NCBI RefSeq assembly: GCF_008807415.1
Contig: NZ_CP043626.1
Location: 3,658,001-3,722,000 of the forward strand
DNA from: Pseudomonas denitrificans (nom. rej.)
Lineage (GTDB): Bacteria; Pseudomonadota; Gammaproteobacteria; Pseudomonadales; Pseudomonadaceae
DNA length: 64,000 nucleotides
Direction of reading: 5' to 3'
The position numbers and the translations under genes were made by a program. Positions 10,126 to 18,884 of the stretch are shown here, in pieces. Position 1 is the first letter of the stretch; the number at the start of each line of letters is the position of its first letter. A model generated the notes under the pieces. That model was not told the DNA's origin, searched no databases, and was given only the letters and a program-made list of their open reading frames with translations.

Positions 10126-11430
10126 TCAGTTCAGTTGTTCGACGCGGATGCGTACGACATTGCCGACGACGTCATCCAGCGCTTCCAGCGCGGCGATGGC
10201 TTCGATGATGCGGGACTCGAGCACGCGGTGGGTAACCAGGATCATCGGCACCAGACCGTCATGCTCTTCGACTTCCATCTGCATGATCGATTCGATGTTG
10301 ATGCCGCGCTCGGAGAGGATGGTCGCCACCTGGGCCAGTACGCCCGGATGGTCCTTGGCCTGGATGCGCAGGTAATAGGCGCTTTCGCAGGCGTCGATCG
10401 GCAGGATCGGGTGGTCGGAGAGCGAGTCCGGCTGGAAGGCCAGGTGCGGCACGCGGTTCTCCGGGTCGGCGGTCATGGCGCGAACCACGTCCACCAGGTC
10501 GGCGACCACCGAGGAAGCGGTGGGCTCCATGCCGGCGCCAGCGCCGTAGAACAGCGTGGAACCCGCGGCATCGCCGTTGACCATGACCGCGTTCATCACG
10601 CCGTTCACGTTGGCGATCAGGCGGTCGGCCGGAATCAGGGTCGGGTGTACGCGCAGCTCGATACCCTTGTCGGTACGGCGGGCGACGCCCAGGTGCTTGA
10701 TGCGATAGCCCAGGGCCTCGGCGTAGTTCACGTCGGCGGTGGTCAGCTGGGTGATGCCTTCGGTGTAGGCCTTGTCGAACTGCAGCGGAATGCCGAAGGC
10801 GATGGACGCCAGGATGGTCAGCTTGTGCGCGGCATCGATGCCTTCGACGTCGAAGGTCGGGTCGGCTTCGGCGTAGCCCAGCGCCTGGGCTTCCTTGAGC
10901 ACGTCGGCGAAGGCGCGGCCCTTCTCACGCATTTCGGTGAGGATGAAGTTGCCGGTGCCGTTGATGATGCCGGCCAGCCAGTTGATGCGGTTGGCGGCCA
11001 GGCCCTCGCGGATCGCCTTGATCACCGGGATGCCGCCGGCCACCGCGGCCTCGAAGGCGACGATGACGCCCTTTTCGCGGGCCTTGGCGAAGATTTCGTT
11101 GCCGTGCACGGCGATCAGCGCCTTGTTGGCGGTGACCACGTGCTTGCCGTTCTCGATGGCCTTGAGCACCAGCTCATGGGCCAGGGTGTAGCCACCGATC
11201 AGCTCGATGACCACGTCGATTTCCGGGTTGTTCGCCACGTCGAAGATGTCGGCAGTAATGGGGGTACTGCCGGTTTCACACTTCGGATTGGGGCGACGGG
11301 CGGCAATCTGCGCAACCTCGATACCACGCCCGGCACGGCGGGCAATCTCCTCGGCGTTGCGTTTGAGTACATTGAAGGTACCGCCACCGACGGTCCCCAA
11401 CCCACAGATTCCCACTTTCACCGGTTTCAC
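10126..11430 (-). CDS. hom: Homoserine dehydrogenase
   Basis: NAD(P)-dependent reduction of aspartate semialdehyde to homoserine. I choose a GTG start at 11430, giving 434 aa beginning (M)KPVKVGICGLGTVGGG, the length I recall for P. aeruginosa. GGGGAG lies just upstream of this GTG, whereas the in-frame ATG at 11445 has no ribosome-binding site. The Rossmann GLGTVGGG motif is at the N-terminus, followed by the catalytic region AGIINGTGNFILTEM and EADPTFDVEG. A C-terminal ACT domain (about residues 350-430) suggests threonine feedback control. Confidence 0.95.
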   Translation of the reverse strand: MKPVKVGICGLGTVGGGTFNVLKRNAEEIARRAGRGIEVAQIAARRPNPKCETGSTPITADIFDVANNPEIDVVIELIGGYTLAHELVLKAIENGKHVVTANKALIAVHGNEIFAKAREKGVIVAFEAAVAGGIPVIKAIREGLAANRINWLAGIINGTGNFILTEMREKGRAFADVLKEAQALGYAEADPTFDVEGIDAAHKLTILASIAFGIPLQFDKAYTEGITQLTTADVNYAEALGYRIKHLGVARRTDKGIELRVHPTLIPADRLIANVNGVMNAVMVNGDAAGSTLFYGAGAGMEPTASSVVADLVDVVRAMTADPENRVPHLAFQPDSLSDHPILPIDACESAYYLRIQAKDHPGVLAQVATILSERGINIESIMQMEVEEHDGLVPMILVTHRVLESRIIEAIAALEALDDVVGNVVRIRVEQLN

Positions 11431-11604
11431 GCTGAAACTCCCCATGATTACAGCATCGGGGCGCCTGAGACGCCGATGCCCGCAACGAGGCGGGCATGGG
11501 AGCAGGCACCATGTCAGAACAGGCGGACTGCCTGTTCCCTAGTCAAAAGGAACCGAACATTACGAAGCGGTTCCGCATTAGTCAATCAGTGCGCAAGCCG
11601 CGGC

Positions 11605-12333
11605 TTACTTGGCTTCCAGAGCCAGCTTGGCGATCTGGCCGGCCGGCTGGTAGCCCGGCAGCAGGGTGCCGTCGGCGAGGATGATCGCCGGGGTGCCCTG
11701 CACACCGACCATCTGACCCAGGGCGAACTGCGCGTCCACCGGGTTCTCGCACTTGGCCGCCTTCACTTCCTTCTCGTGGAACATGTCGCTCATGGCCGCC
11801 TGGCGGTCCTTGGAGCACCACACGGCCTGGAGCTGGGCATCACCCGGCGAGTTCGGGCCCTGGCGCGGGAAGGCCAGGTAGCGCACTTCGATGCCGCGCT
11901 TCTGCAGCTCCGGCACTTCGGCGTGCAGCTTCTGGCAGTACGGGCAGGTGGTGTCGGTGAAGACGGTGATGTGCGCCTTGGTTTCGCCCTTGGCCGGGAA
12001 CACCACCATGTCCTTGGCGGCGATGGCGTTGATGGTCTTGGCCACACCGGCGCTCTCGGCCTTCTCGGTCAGGTTGGTCGGCTTGCCGTCCTTCACCTGG
12101 TAGATGTTGCCCTGTACGACGAACTGGCCGTCGGCGCTGGCATAGAGAATGCGACCGCCCTTGAGCTGCACCTGGTAGATGCCTTCCAGGGGGCCCTTGG
12201 AGATGTTCTCGATGGGCAGGTCAGGCTGCAGGGACTGCAGGGTGGTGCGGATCGCCTGGTCCGGCTCGGCCGCCAGAGCGAGGGTGCTGACGAGGCCAAA
12301 AGCCGCGGCAGTCAGAAGTCGGGACAAACGCAT
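11605..12333 (-). CDS. dsbC: Thiol:disulfide interchange protein / isomerase DsbC
   Basis: Periplasmic disulfide isomerase of 242 aa. A signal peptide (residues 1-21, ending LALA) precedes a dimerisation domain (about 22-90), a linker and a thioredoxin-fold domain with the active site C130-P-Y-C133. A structural cysteine pair is visible at C173 and C195, with the cis-Pro in GTPAI near residue 216. It lies between xerD and hom on the same strand, as in other pseudomonads. It is likely needed for multi-disulfide exported proteins. Confidence 0.96.
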   Translation of the reverse strand: MRLSRLLTAAAFGLVSTLALAAEPDQAIRTTLQSLQPDLPIENISKGPLEGIYQVQLKGGRILYASADGQFVVQGNIYQVKDGKPTNLTEKAESAGVAKTINAIAAKDMVVFPAKGETKAHITVFTDTTCPYCQKLHAEVPELQKRGIEVRYLAFPRQGPNSPGDAQLQAVWCSKDRQAAMSDMFHEKEVKAAKCENPVDAQFALGQMVGVQGTPAIILADGTLLPGYQPAGQIAKLALEAK

Positions 12334-12558
12334 GGAAAGCTCCTGATGTCAGTCGGCGAAGACTATCACACCGGACCGACAAGACCGAGCCAAAGGCTGT
12401 AGCGGGAAGCTTCGGCGGGAGTAGCGGTTAAGGCCTGGTCCGCAAAGATCGAACAAGGTGTAGACATCCCTGTCGAGACGACCTGCCCAGGTTCAGCCCG
12501 GCCCGGCCATCCATGGCCGGTCGTTCGCGGGGCAACGCATGCGTTGCAAGAGCCCCGC
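12334..12558. other. xerD-dsbC intergenic region with two perfect palindromes
   Basis: Noncoding stretch of 225 nt. Palindromes at 12503-12520 (7-bp arms) and 12532-12547 (16 bp, GCAACGCATGCGTTGC) sit next to the xerD stop. No T-run follows, so they may be a Rho-assisted 3' end rather than an intrinsic terminator. Confidence 0.5.
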
Positions 12559-13455
12559 TCACCCACGCGGGTGGTGCTGGGCATGCAGGTCCTGCAGACG
12601 GGCACGGGCAATGTGCGTGTAGATCTGCGTGGTGGAGAGGTCGCTGTGCCCCAGCAGCATCTGCACCACACGCAGGTCGGCGCCGTGATTGAGCAGATGG
12701 GTGGCGAAGGCGTGGCGCAGGGTGTGCGGCGACAGGCTCTTGCCGATGCCGGCCACCTTCGCGTGGAGTTTGATGCGGTGCCAGAAAGTCTGGCGGGTCA
12801 TCTGCTCGCCGCGCAGGCTGGGGAACAGCACGTCGCTCGGCCGCCCGGCCAGCAGGTCGCCACGGGCCTCGCGCACGTAGCGTTCGATCCAGCGGATAGC
12901 CTCCTCGCCCAGAGGCACCAGGCGCTCCTTGCTGCCCTTGCCGAGCACGCGTACCACGCCCTGACGCAGGTTCACCTGCTCCAGGGTCAGGCCGACCAGC
13001 TCGCTCACGCGCAGGCCGCAGGCGTAGAGCACCTCCAGCATGGTGCGGTCACGCAGGCCGAGCGGATCGTCGGTCTCGGGCGCCGCGAGCAAGGCTTCCA
13101 CATCCGATTCCGACAGCGACTTGGGTAGCGGCTTGCCCAGTTGCGGCAACTCCACCAGCAGCGTCGGGTCTTCGGCGATCAGGCCCTCGCGCAGGCAATA
13201 GCGGTAGAAACCGCGCAGCCCGGACAGGAAACGCGCCGTGGAACGGGCCTTGTAGCCCTCGCCCAGACGCCAGGCCAGGTGATCGAGGATCACGTCGCGC
13301 CCGGCGGACTCCAGTGCAACGCCGTGCTCGCCGAGCCAGCCATTGAACAGCGCAAGGTCGCTGCCATAGGCACTGCGGGTGTTGTCGGACAGGCCCTTCT
13401 CCAGCCAGAGGGCATCGAGGAAGCGATCGATCAGCAAATGTGAAACCGGGGTCAT
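12559..13455 (-). CDS. xerD: Site-specific tyrosine recombinase XerD
   Basis: Chromosome-dimer resolution recombinase that acts with XerC at dif. At 298 aa it has the exact XerD length. It has an N-terminal SAM-like core-binding domain (about residues 4-90) and a C-terminal catalytic domain with all tyrosine-recombinase residues: R149, K173, H244, R247, H270 and the nucleophile Y279 in TTQIYTHI. The start at 13455 gives MTPVSHLLIDRFLDALWLEKGLS, aligned with known XerD N-termini. There are no integron or phage features, so this is the housekeeping recombinase. It is divergent from the antiporter gene. Confidence 0.97.
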   Translation of the reverse strand: MTPVSHLLIDRFLDALWLEKGLSDNTRSAYGSDLALFNGWLGEHGVALESAGRDVILDHLAWRLGEGYKARSTARFLSGLRGFYRYCLREGLIAEDPTLLVELPQLGKPLPKSLSESDVEALLAAPETDDPLGLRDRTMLEVLYACGLRVSELVGLTLEQVNLRQGVVRVLGKGSKERLVPLGEEAIRWIERYVREARGDLLAGRPSDVLFPSLRGEQMTRQTFWHRIKLHAKVAGIGKSLSPHTLRHAFATHLLNHGADLRVVQMLLGHSDLSTTQIYTHIARARLQDLHAQHHPRG

Positions 13456-13544
13456 TTCAGGCCATAGCAAAGGAAAATGTGGCGCGGGTAGTCTTTCATA
13501 TCCCGTATTGCCCTCACCACTCTTGCGCAGGATGTCACCGCTCC

Positions 13545-15389
13545 ATGGATGAACACAGCACCTACTACGCCCTCGCCGGCATCGGCGCCGCCTCCCTCGC
13601 CAGCCAGTGGCTGGCCTGGCGACTTCGCCTGCCGGCGATCCTGTTCCTGCTGCTGACCGGCATCCTGGTGGGGCCAGTCCTTCACCTGCTATCGCCGGAG
13701 ATGCTGTTCGGCCCACTGCTGTTTCCGCTGGTGTCGCTGGCGGTCGCCCTCGTGCTGTTCGAGGGCAGCCTGACTCTGCACCTGGACGAGTGGAAGGAAA
13801 TCGGCACGGTGGTGCGGCGCATGGTCACCGTCGGCGCCCTGCTCACCTGGGGCGTGATCGCCCTGGCGACCCACTATCTGCTGGACTTCACCTGGGAGAT
13901 GGCGCTGCTGTTCGGCACCCTCACCCTGGTCACAGGCCCGACAGTGATCGTGCCCATGCTGCGCGTGGTGCGTCCCAACGCCACCATCGCCAACATCCTG
14001 CGCTGGGAAGGCATCGTCATCGACCCCATCGGCGCCCTGCTCGCGGTGGTGGTCTACACCTTCATCGCCGCCAGTGACAGTGGCTCGGGCTGGACCGACA
14101 GCCTGCTGACCTTCTTCAGCGTGATCGGCACCGGCATCGTTGCCGGCCTGCTGGGCGGCCAGACACTGGGCGTGGCGCTGCGCCGCCACTGGCTGCCGGA
14201 TTACCTGCACAACCTGGCGTCGCTGTCCGTGGTGCTGGGCCTGTTCGTACTCTCCAACACGCTGATGTCCGAGTCCGGGCTGCTGGCGGTGACCGTCATG
14301 GGCCTGCGCCTGGCCAACATGAAAGGCGTGGACGTCCGGCAGATCCTGCACTTCAAGGAGAACCTCAGCGTGCTGCTGATCTCCGGCCTCTTCGTGCTGC
14401 TCGCCGCACGACTGGACCTCTCGGCACTGCTGGGGCTGGGTCCGATCGCCCTGCTGGTACTGGCGCTGATCCAGTTCGTCGCCCGACCGCTGAACGTACT
14501 GGTTTCCACCGCAGGCTCATCACTCAACTGGCGCGAGCGCGCACTGCTCAGTTGGATAGCCCCGCGCGGCATCGTCGCAGCGGCCGTCTCGGCGATCTTC
14601 GCGATTCGTCTGCAGGAAGCCGGCCACGCCCAGGCCGGCGTGCTGGTGCCGCTGACCTTCCTGGTGATCATCGGCACGGTGATCCTGCAAAGCGCCACCG
14701 CCCGCCCCCTGGCGCGCCTGCTGAAGGTGGCCGAGCCGGTGCCTACCGGGTTCCTCATCATCGGCGCCAACCCCGTGGCCCGCGCAGTCGGTACCGGCCT
14801 GCAGAATGCCGGGGTGAAGGTGCTGCTCACCGACTCCAGCTGGGAGAACACCCGCGCGGCACGCATGGAGCACCTGCCGACCTACTTCGGCAACCCCGCC
14901 TCGCAGCACGCGGAGGCCCATCTCGACCTGATCGGCCTGGGCCACCTGCTGGCGCTGTCGCCCAACGCCGAACTGAACGCGCTGATGTGCATGAGCTTCC
15001 GCCACGAGTTCAGCCCCCGCCACCGCTTCATCCTGCCCTCCAGCCAGGACAGCCGTCGCAGCGAGAAGCACCGGGTCAGCGACCGCCATCGCGGTCATCC
15101 GCTGGGCCAGAGCCTCGTCACCTACCCGCAGATGGCCGGGCTGATCGCCCGCGGCGCGGAAGTCCGCTCGACGCTGCTCAGCGACAACTTCGGCTGGGAC
15201 GAATACCAGGCGCAACATGGCCAGCGTGCCCTGCTGCTGTTCGCCCGCGACCCCAGTGGCCGGCTGCACATTGCCAGCCCCGAGCAACCGCTCGCCCCTG
15301 CCAGTGGCTGGACGGTGATCGCGCTGATCGAAGAAGAGGCGGAGACCGCCGTGAGTAAGAACGACACCGTGCAGGCTCTGACAACCTGA
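13545..15389 (+). CDS. Cation:proton antiporter, CPA1 (NhaP-like) with C-terminal nucleotide-binding-like domain
   Basis: Inner-membrane Na+(or K+)/H+ antiporter of 614 aa. About twelve hydrophobic helices cover residues 5-400, including ALVLFEGSLTLHLDEW, TLVTGPTVIVPML and the ion-binding-like stretch RWEGIVIDPIGALLAVV. After residue 410 is a cytoplasmic region with FLIIGANPVARAVGTGLQNAG, a TrkA/RCK-like dinucleotide fold. The ATG at 13545 gives MDEHSTYYALAGIGAASLAS; its ribosome-binding site is weak. Which cation it moves is not decided by the sequence. Confidence 0.88.
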   Translation: MDEHSTYYALAGIGAASLASQWLAWRLRLPAILFLLLTGILVGPVLHLLSPEMLFGPLLFPLVSLAVALVLFEGSLTLHLDEWKEIGTVVRRMVTVGALLTWGVIALATHYLLDFTWEMALLFGTLTLVTGPTVIVPMLRVVRPNATIANILRWEGIVIDPIGALLAVVVYTFIAASDSGSGWTDSLLTFFSVIGTGIVAGLLGGQTLGVALRRHWLPDYLHNLASLSVVLGLFVLSNTLMSESGLLAVTVMGLRLANMKGVDVRQILHFKENLSVLLISGLFVLLAARLDLSALLGLGPIALLVLALIQFVARPLNVLVSTAGSSLNWRERALLSWIAPRGIVAAAVSAIFAIRLQEAGHAQAGVLVPLTFLVIIGTVILQSATARPLARLLKVAEPVPTGFLIIGANPVARAVGTGLQNAGVKVLLTDSSWENTRAARMEHLPTYFGNPASQHAEAHLDLIGLGHLLALSPNAELNALMCMSFRHEFSPRHRFILPSSQDSRRSEKHRVSDRHRGHPLGQSLVTYPQMAGLIARGAEVRSTLLSDNFGWDEYQAQHGQRALLLFARDPSGRLHIASPEQPLAPASGWTVIALIEEEAETAVSKNDTVQALTT

Positions 15390-15487
15390 CGACCGGCCAT
15401 GTCAGCCTATCTTTAGGCTGGTGACAGAATGTGTCCGAAAGACAATGATTGCACCTAGCCATCATAGCGCCCCACGAAGCCCATGCC

Positions 15488-16165
15488 ATGCCTAGCCAAC
15501 AGAACTCCCGTCTCGGCCAGATCCTTGTCACCAAGGGCCTGATCACCTCCCATCAGCTGGATAAGGCCATCCAGCTCCAGCTCACCAACGGACTGCGCCT
15601 GGGCGAAACCCTGATCCAGCAGGGCTGGATCAGCGAGCGCCAGCTCGGCCGCGCGCTGAAGAAGCAGAACAACCTGCGCCTGGCGGCGACATTGGTCGCC
15701 GCCCTGCTCAGCCCGTTCCAGCTGGCCAGCGCCGACGTGCAGCGCCAGGCGCCGACAAGCATCACCCGCCACGAAGCACCCAAGGGCCTCAAGCCGCTGA
15801 GCGACCGCGAGATGAGCGACGTCAGCGCCCAGGGCTTCGACGACACCCTGCAGAGCCTGCTGGTCAGCGCCGAGAGCGGCGATGGCGTCGGCGCCATCAA
15901 GCAGCTGTCGCGCCTGGTGATGCCGGTGGTCGACAGCCTCGATGCCGAGACCTCGCTGCATGACGTGCAGTACGACACCGCGCACGCTTCCTCGTCCCTG
16001 AACCCGGATGGCTCGATCAACGTGCGCCTGCCCAGCTCCATCGGCGAGGTACGCTTCGACAACATCCGCGTCGCCGGCGCACCCAAGACCCAGAGCATGG
16101 GCAGCCTGAGCCTGCAGAACATCGACCTGTCCCAGGCCTCGCTGAAGATCAGCCTGCGTCACTGA
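15488..16165 (+). CDS. Membrane-anchored protein with N-terminal GspE/PilB-N-like domain
   Basis: Protein of 225 aa. Residues 1-60 read like the N-terminal domain of GspE/PilB/MshE secretion ATPases: RLGQILVTKGLITSHQLDKA followed by RLGETLIQQGWISERQLGRALKKQ. A hydrophobic segment (about residues 63-83) resembles a signal or anchor and puts the rest in the periplasm. There is no ATPase domain. The C-terminal part (about 100-225) has MSDVSAQGFDD and a repetitive beta-rich ending (GSINVRLPSSIGEVRFDNI, then SLSLQNIDLS). I know of a similar gene at this locus in other pseudomonads, annotated hypothetical. A role in pili, secretion or c-di-GMP sensing is inference from the N-terminal domain only. 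Confidence 0.8.
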   Translation: MPSQQNSRLGQILVTKGLITSHQLDKAIQLQLTNGLRLGETLIQQGWISERQLGRALKKQNNLRLAATLVAALLSPFQLASADVQRQAPTSITRHEAPKGLKPLSDREMSDVSAQGFDDTLQSLLVSAESGDGVGAIKQLSRLVMPVVDSLDAETSLHDVQYDTAHASSSLNPDGSINVRLPSSIGEVRFDNIRVAGAPKTQSMGSLSLQNIDLSQASLKISLRH

Positions 16166-16180
16166 AGGCGAGCCATCATG

Positions 16181-16208
16181 CAAGAAGGCGCCCGCGGGCG
16201 CCTTCTTG
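16181..16208. terminator. Bidirectional terminator-like palindrome
   Basis: A perfect 28-bp palindrome between converging genes. Its outer AAGAAGG/CCTTCTT arms give short A- and T-rich edges, so it can serve both strands. Confidence 0.75.
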
Positions 16209-16212
16209 CGTT

Positions 16213-16626
16213 TCAGGCCTCGAAGCCGGGCAGGACCGGCACCGGACGCTTCTCGTCGTCGATGGCGACGAAGCTGAAGAGCCCGTGGATGGCCTTCTCG
16301 CGGCCGTCGGCGGACATGCTCTCGACGAACACTTCCACCTCGACCTTCAGGCTGGTGTTGCCGACCTTCACTACCCGGCCGATCAGCTCGACGATGGAGC
16401 CGGCGGGAATCGGGTGCTTGAAGTCGATGCGGTCGGTGGACACGGTCACCAGCGGCAGACGGCAGAAGCGCGTCGCGGCGATGAACGAGACTTCGTCCAT
16501 CCAGGCCAGGGCGGTGCCGCCGAACAGGGTGTTGTGGTGGTTGGTGGTGGGCGGGAAGATCGCCTTGGTCACGCGGGTTTCGGAAAGCTCCGTACGACGG
16601 AGGATTTCCTGTTCTCTGGGGCTCAT
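16213..16626 (-). CDS. Acyl-CoA thioesterase, hotdog fold (YciA-like)
   Basis: Cytoplasmic thioester hydrolase of 137 aa. The family signature PPTTNHHNTLFGGTALAWMD (residues 25-44) supplies the N-x-x-GTLFGG loop and catalytic Asp of YciA/BFIT-type hotdog enzymes. TVSTDRIDFKHPIPAGSIVE forms the central strand. It is a single-domain protein, so it probably acts as a hexamer or tetramer. The exact acyl-CoA substrate cannot be read from sequence. It stands as a single gene between two terminators. Confidence 0.88.
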   Translation of the reverse strand: MSPREQEILRRTELSETRVTKAIFPPTTNHHNTLFGGTALAWMDEVSFIAATRFCRLPLVTVSTDRIDFKHPIPAGSIVELIGRVVKVGNTSLKVEVEVFVESMSADGREKAIHGLFSFVAIDDEKRPVPVLPGFEA

Positions 16627-16740
16627 GCCACTGCTACCTGATGCAATGAGGGTGGCTGCCGGTACTGCGGATGTTGTGCTTGTAATGCGCTGACGAAGGC
16701 AGGAGGAGCGCCGGATTACGGGAGGAAAAATCCGGGCAAG

Positions 16741-16768
16741 AAAAAAGCAGCCCGTGGGCTGCTTTTTT
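16741..16768. terminator. Terminator of the rpsP-rimM-trmD-rplS operon
   Basis: A perfect 7-bp stem with a 2-nt loop, flanked by six A on the left and six T on the right. It lies 18 nt past the rplS stop on the reverse strand. Confidence 0.9.
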
Positions 16769-16785
16769 CGGGAACAACCGGCGAA

Positions 16786-17136
16786 TTAGGCCAGTTTTTC
16801 CTTGATACGAGCTGCCTTGCCGGACAGTTCGCGGAGGTAGTACAGCTTGGCCTTGCGCACGTCGCCGCGACGCTTGACGGAGATGCTGTCAACCAGCGGG
16901 CTGTAGGTCTGGAAGGTACGCTCTACGCCTACGCCGTTGGAGATCTTGCGAACGGTGAAAGCACTGTTCAGGCCGCGGTTACGCTTGCCGATGACAACGC
17001 CTTCGAAGGCCTGCAGACGCTGACGGTCGCCTTCCTTCACTTTAACCTGGACGATTACGGTGTCGCCGGGGGCGAACGCCGGAATCTCTTTGCTCATCTG
17101 TTCAGCTTCGATCTGCTGAATGATCTTGTTGGTCAT
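16786..17136 (-). CDS. rplS: 50S ribosomal protein L19
   Basis: L19, 116 aa, at the 30S/50S interface. The sequence [27 protein letters not shown] and the core [26 protein letters not shown] are unmistakable. It is the last gene of the classical rpsP-rimM-trmD-rplS operon, 43 nt after trmD, preceded on the reverse strand by an AGGAGC site and ended by a strong terminator. Confidence 0.99.
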   Translation of the reverse strand: MTNKIIQQIEAEQMSKEIPAFAPGDTVIVQVKVKEGDRQRLQAFEGVVIGKRNRGLNSAFTVRKISNGVGVERTFQTYSPLVDSISVKRRGDVRKAKLYYLRELSGKAARIKEKLA

Positions 17137-17179
17137 TTCGTGCTCCTAAGACCTGCGCTCGGCGCGGGCCATCGATACG

Positions 17180-17923
17180 TTAACTATCGTTCCGCTGGCG
17201 GATGTATTCCTCCAGCAGCTTTTTCTCTTCTCCAGAAAGCGAGCGGCAATCCAGAAGATCGGCACGTCGTTCCCAGGTCCTGCCTAAGGACTGCTGCAAA
17301 CGCCAGCGCCGGATGTGTTCGTGGTTGCCGCTGAGCAGCACCTCAGGAACACGTTTGTCTGCGTACACCTCAGGTCGGGTGTAGTGCGGACAGTCGAGCA
17401 GGCCGTCCGTGAAGGAGTCCTCCTCGGCGGAGTCCACGTGGCCCAGTGCACCGGGCAACAACCGCGTGACCGCGTCAATCAGCACCATGGCCGGAAGCTC
17501 ACCCCCGGACAGGACATAATCGCCAACTGACCATTCCTCATCGACATGCTCTTCAATGAAGCGCTCGTCGATGCCTTCGTAACGCCCGGCGATCAGGATC
17601 AGTCGTTCCTCGTTCGCCAGTTCTTTCACGGCCGCCTGCGTGAGCTTGCGACCTTGCGGCGAGAGGTAGATCACCTTCACCGGTCCGCCTGCGGCTTGCC
17701 GGGCATCGCCCAGTGCGCCTTCGAGCGGCTTGATTTTCATCACCATGCCGGGACCACCGCCGAAAGGCCTGTCGTCCACCGTCTGGTGACGGTCCTCGGT
17801 GTTGCTTCGCGGGTTGAAGCACTGAAGCTGAATCAGCTCCTGCTTGACCGCGCGACTCGTGATGCCATAGTCGCTGATGGCGCGAAACATCTCCGGAAAG
17901 ATGCTGATCACTCCTATCCACAT
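17180..17923 (-). CDS. trmD: tRNA (guanine37-N1)-methyltransferase TrmD
   Basis: SAM-dependent SPOUT methyltransferase that makes m1G37 and prevents +1 frameshifting. Key stretches are [28 protein letters not shown], the SAM-binding knot [15 protein letters not shown] and [21 protein letters not shown], then the C-terminal helical domain with YTRPEVY. I place the start at the ATG at 17923 (247 aa, [16 protein letters not shown]), as in E. coli. An in-frame GTG at 17944, 5 nt after the rimM stop, would give 254 aa and cannot be excluded; neither has a strong Shine-Dalgarno. Confidence 0.95.
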   Translation of the reverse strand: MWIGVISIFPEMFRAISDYGITSRAVKQELIQLQCFNPRSNTEDRHQTVDDRPFGGGPGMVMKIKPLEGALGDARQAAGGPVKVIYLSPQGRKLTQAAVKELANEERLILIAGRYEGIDERFIEEHVDEEWSVGDYVLSGGELPAMVLIDAVTRLLPGALGHVDSAEEDSFTDGLLDCPHYTRPEVYADKRVPEVLLSGNHEHIRRWRLQQSLGRTWERRADLLDCRSLSGEEKKLLEEYIRQRNDS

Positions 17924-17949
17924 CGGCTGAGGGCTCTCATCCACATGGG

Positions 17950-18486
17950 TTAGAAGTCCGCGTCCCAGTCCACCCGCATCTCGCCGGCTTCCAGGTCCAC
18001 CGATTGCACGCACTGATCCGTATACGGGAGCAGGCGTTCACGGTCGTCCAGGCTGCCTGCGCAGGGCTTGACTACCATCACATCGTTGGCGCCGGTCTCC
18101 AGCATGTGGTCGAGAATCCCGAACAGTTGCCCGTTCTGGTCGATCACCTTGAGACCTTCCAACTGGCTCCAGTAGAACTCGCCATCGTCCAGCACCGGCA
18201 GCTCGCTGCGCGGAACCAGGATTTCGAATTCAGCGAAGGTGCGGGCGATCTCGCGATCATCCAGTCCCTTCAGCTTCGCGACCAGGACATTGCCCTGCAC
18301 GCGACCTTGAACCAGCTCAGCCTGTCGAACCTCGTTGCCACGCTTGAGCGTCCAGCGGCGATAGTCCAGCAGGTTGTCCAACGGATCGGTAAAGGAATAC
18401 ACCTTCACCTCACCACGAATACCGTGCACCGATACGATCTTGCCGAGAACAACCATCTCCTCGGCGGGAGCAGTATTCGTGTTCAT
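17950..18486 (-). CDS. rimM: 16S rRNA processing / 30S maturation factor RimM
   Basis: RimM, 178 aa, binds S19 and helps mature the 30S head. The N-terminal RimM domain has [22 protein letters not shown], and the C-terminal PRC-barrel carries [20 protein letters not shown] and the ending [20 protein letters not shown]. It lies 5 nt after rpsP, the standard operon order, and trmD follows within 30 nt. Confidence 0.98.
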   Translation of the reverse strand: MNTNTAPAEEMVVLGKIVSVHGIRGEVKVYSFTDPLDNLLDYRRWTLKRGNEVRQAELVQGRVQGNVLVAKLKGLDDREIARTFAEFEILVPRSELPVLDDGEFYWSQLEGLKVIDQNGQLFGILDHMLETGANDVMVVKPCAGSLDDRERLLPYTDQCVQSVDLEAGEMRVDWDADF

Positions 18487-18491
18487 CGATC

Positions 18492-18740
18492 TCAGGCAGC
18501 CTTGGCGGCTTCCTTGATCAGCTGAGCAACACGCTCAGACGGTTGAGCGCCTTGGCTCAGCCAGTAGTTCAGACGCTCCTGGTTGACCGAGAACTTGAGC
18601 TCAGCGCCAGTGGCGACGGGGTTGAAGAAGCCGACGCGCTCGACGAAACGGCCGTCACGAGCGTTGCGGCTGTTGGTCACGGTCAGGTGATAGAACGGGC
18701 GCTTCTTGGAGCCGCCACGAGCCAGACGAATGGTTACCAT
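18492..18740 (-). CDS. rpsP: 30S ribosomal protein S16
   Basis: S16, 82 aa, beginning [20 protein letters not shown], needed for 30S assembly. The start at 18740 is preceded by AGGAA. It is the first gene of the rpsP-rimM-trmD-rplS operon. A hairpin with a T-run on the reverse strand sits in the gap after ffh, so the operon probably has its own promoter there. Confidence 0.99.
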   Translation of the reverse strand: MVTIRLARGGSKKRPFYHLTVTNSRNARDGRFVERVGFFNPVATGAELKFSVNQERLNYWLSQGAQPSERVAQLIKEAAKAA

Positions 18741-18768
18741 GCGTACGTTGTTCCTATGGTTTGCTTGC

Positions 18769-18808
18769 AAAAAAGAAATGCAGCCCTCGGGCACATAGCC
18801 CGAAAGGC
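18769..18808 (-). terminator. ffh terminator / rpsP leader hairpin
   Basis: A 6-bp core stem (18787-18792 with 18798-18803), extended by a 3-bp outer GCC/GGC stem, with an A-rich tract at 18769-18778 that reads as a T-run on the reverse strand. It lies about 80 nt past ffh and about 30 nt before rpsP. Confidence 0.7.
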
Positions 18809-18884
18809 CGCATATTCTATGAGCTAAAGCCACGCGCCGCAAGCCGCAGCGCGTCCGGCCCGCCAGGCGGCGAGCCGTCTGGCC

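Noticed and set aside
8689..12402. A very long open frame (over 1,200 codons) on the + strand opposite thrC, hom and dsbC
   Set aside because: It lies antisense to three certain genes. Its Gly/His/Val/Asp/Gln-rich composition is typical of the complement frame of GC-rich Pseudomonas genes; there is no domain or ribosome-binding site.
12559..13455. Tyrosine recombinase as a sign of an integrated element
   Set aside because: Length, motifs and the neighbours dsbC-hom-thrC identify housekeeping XerD. No attachment-site repeat, phage gene or tRNA is nearby.
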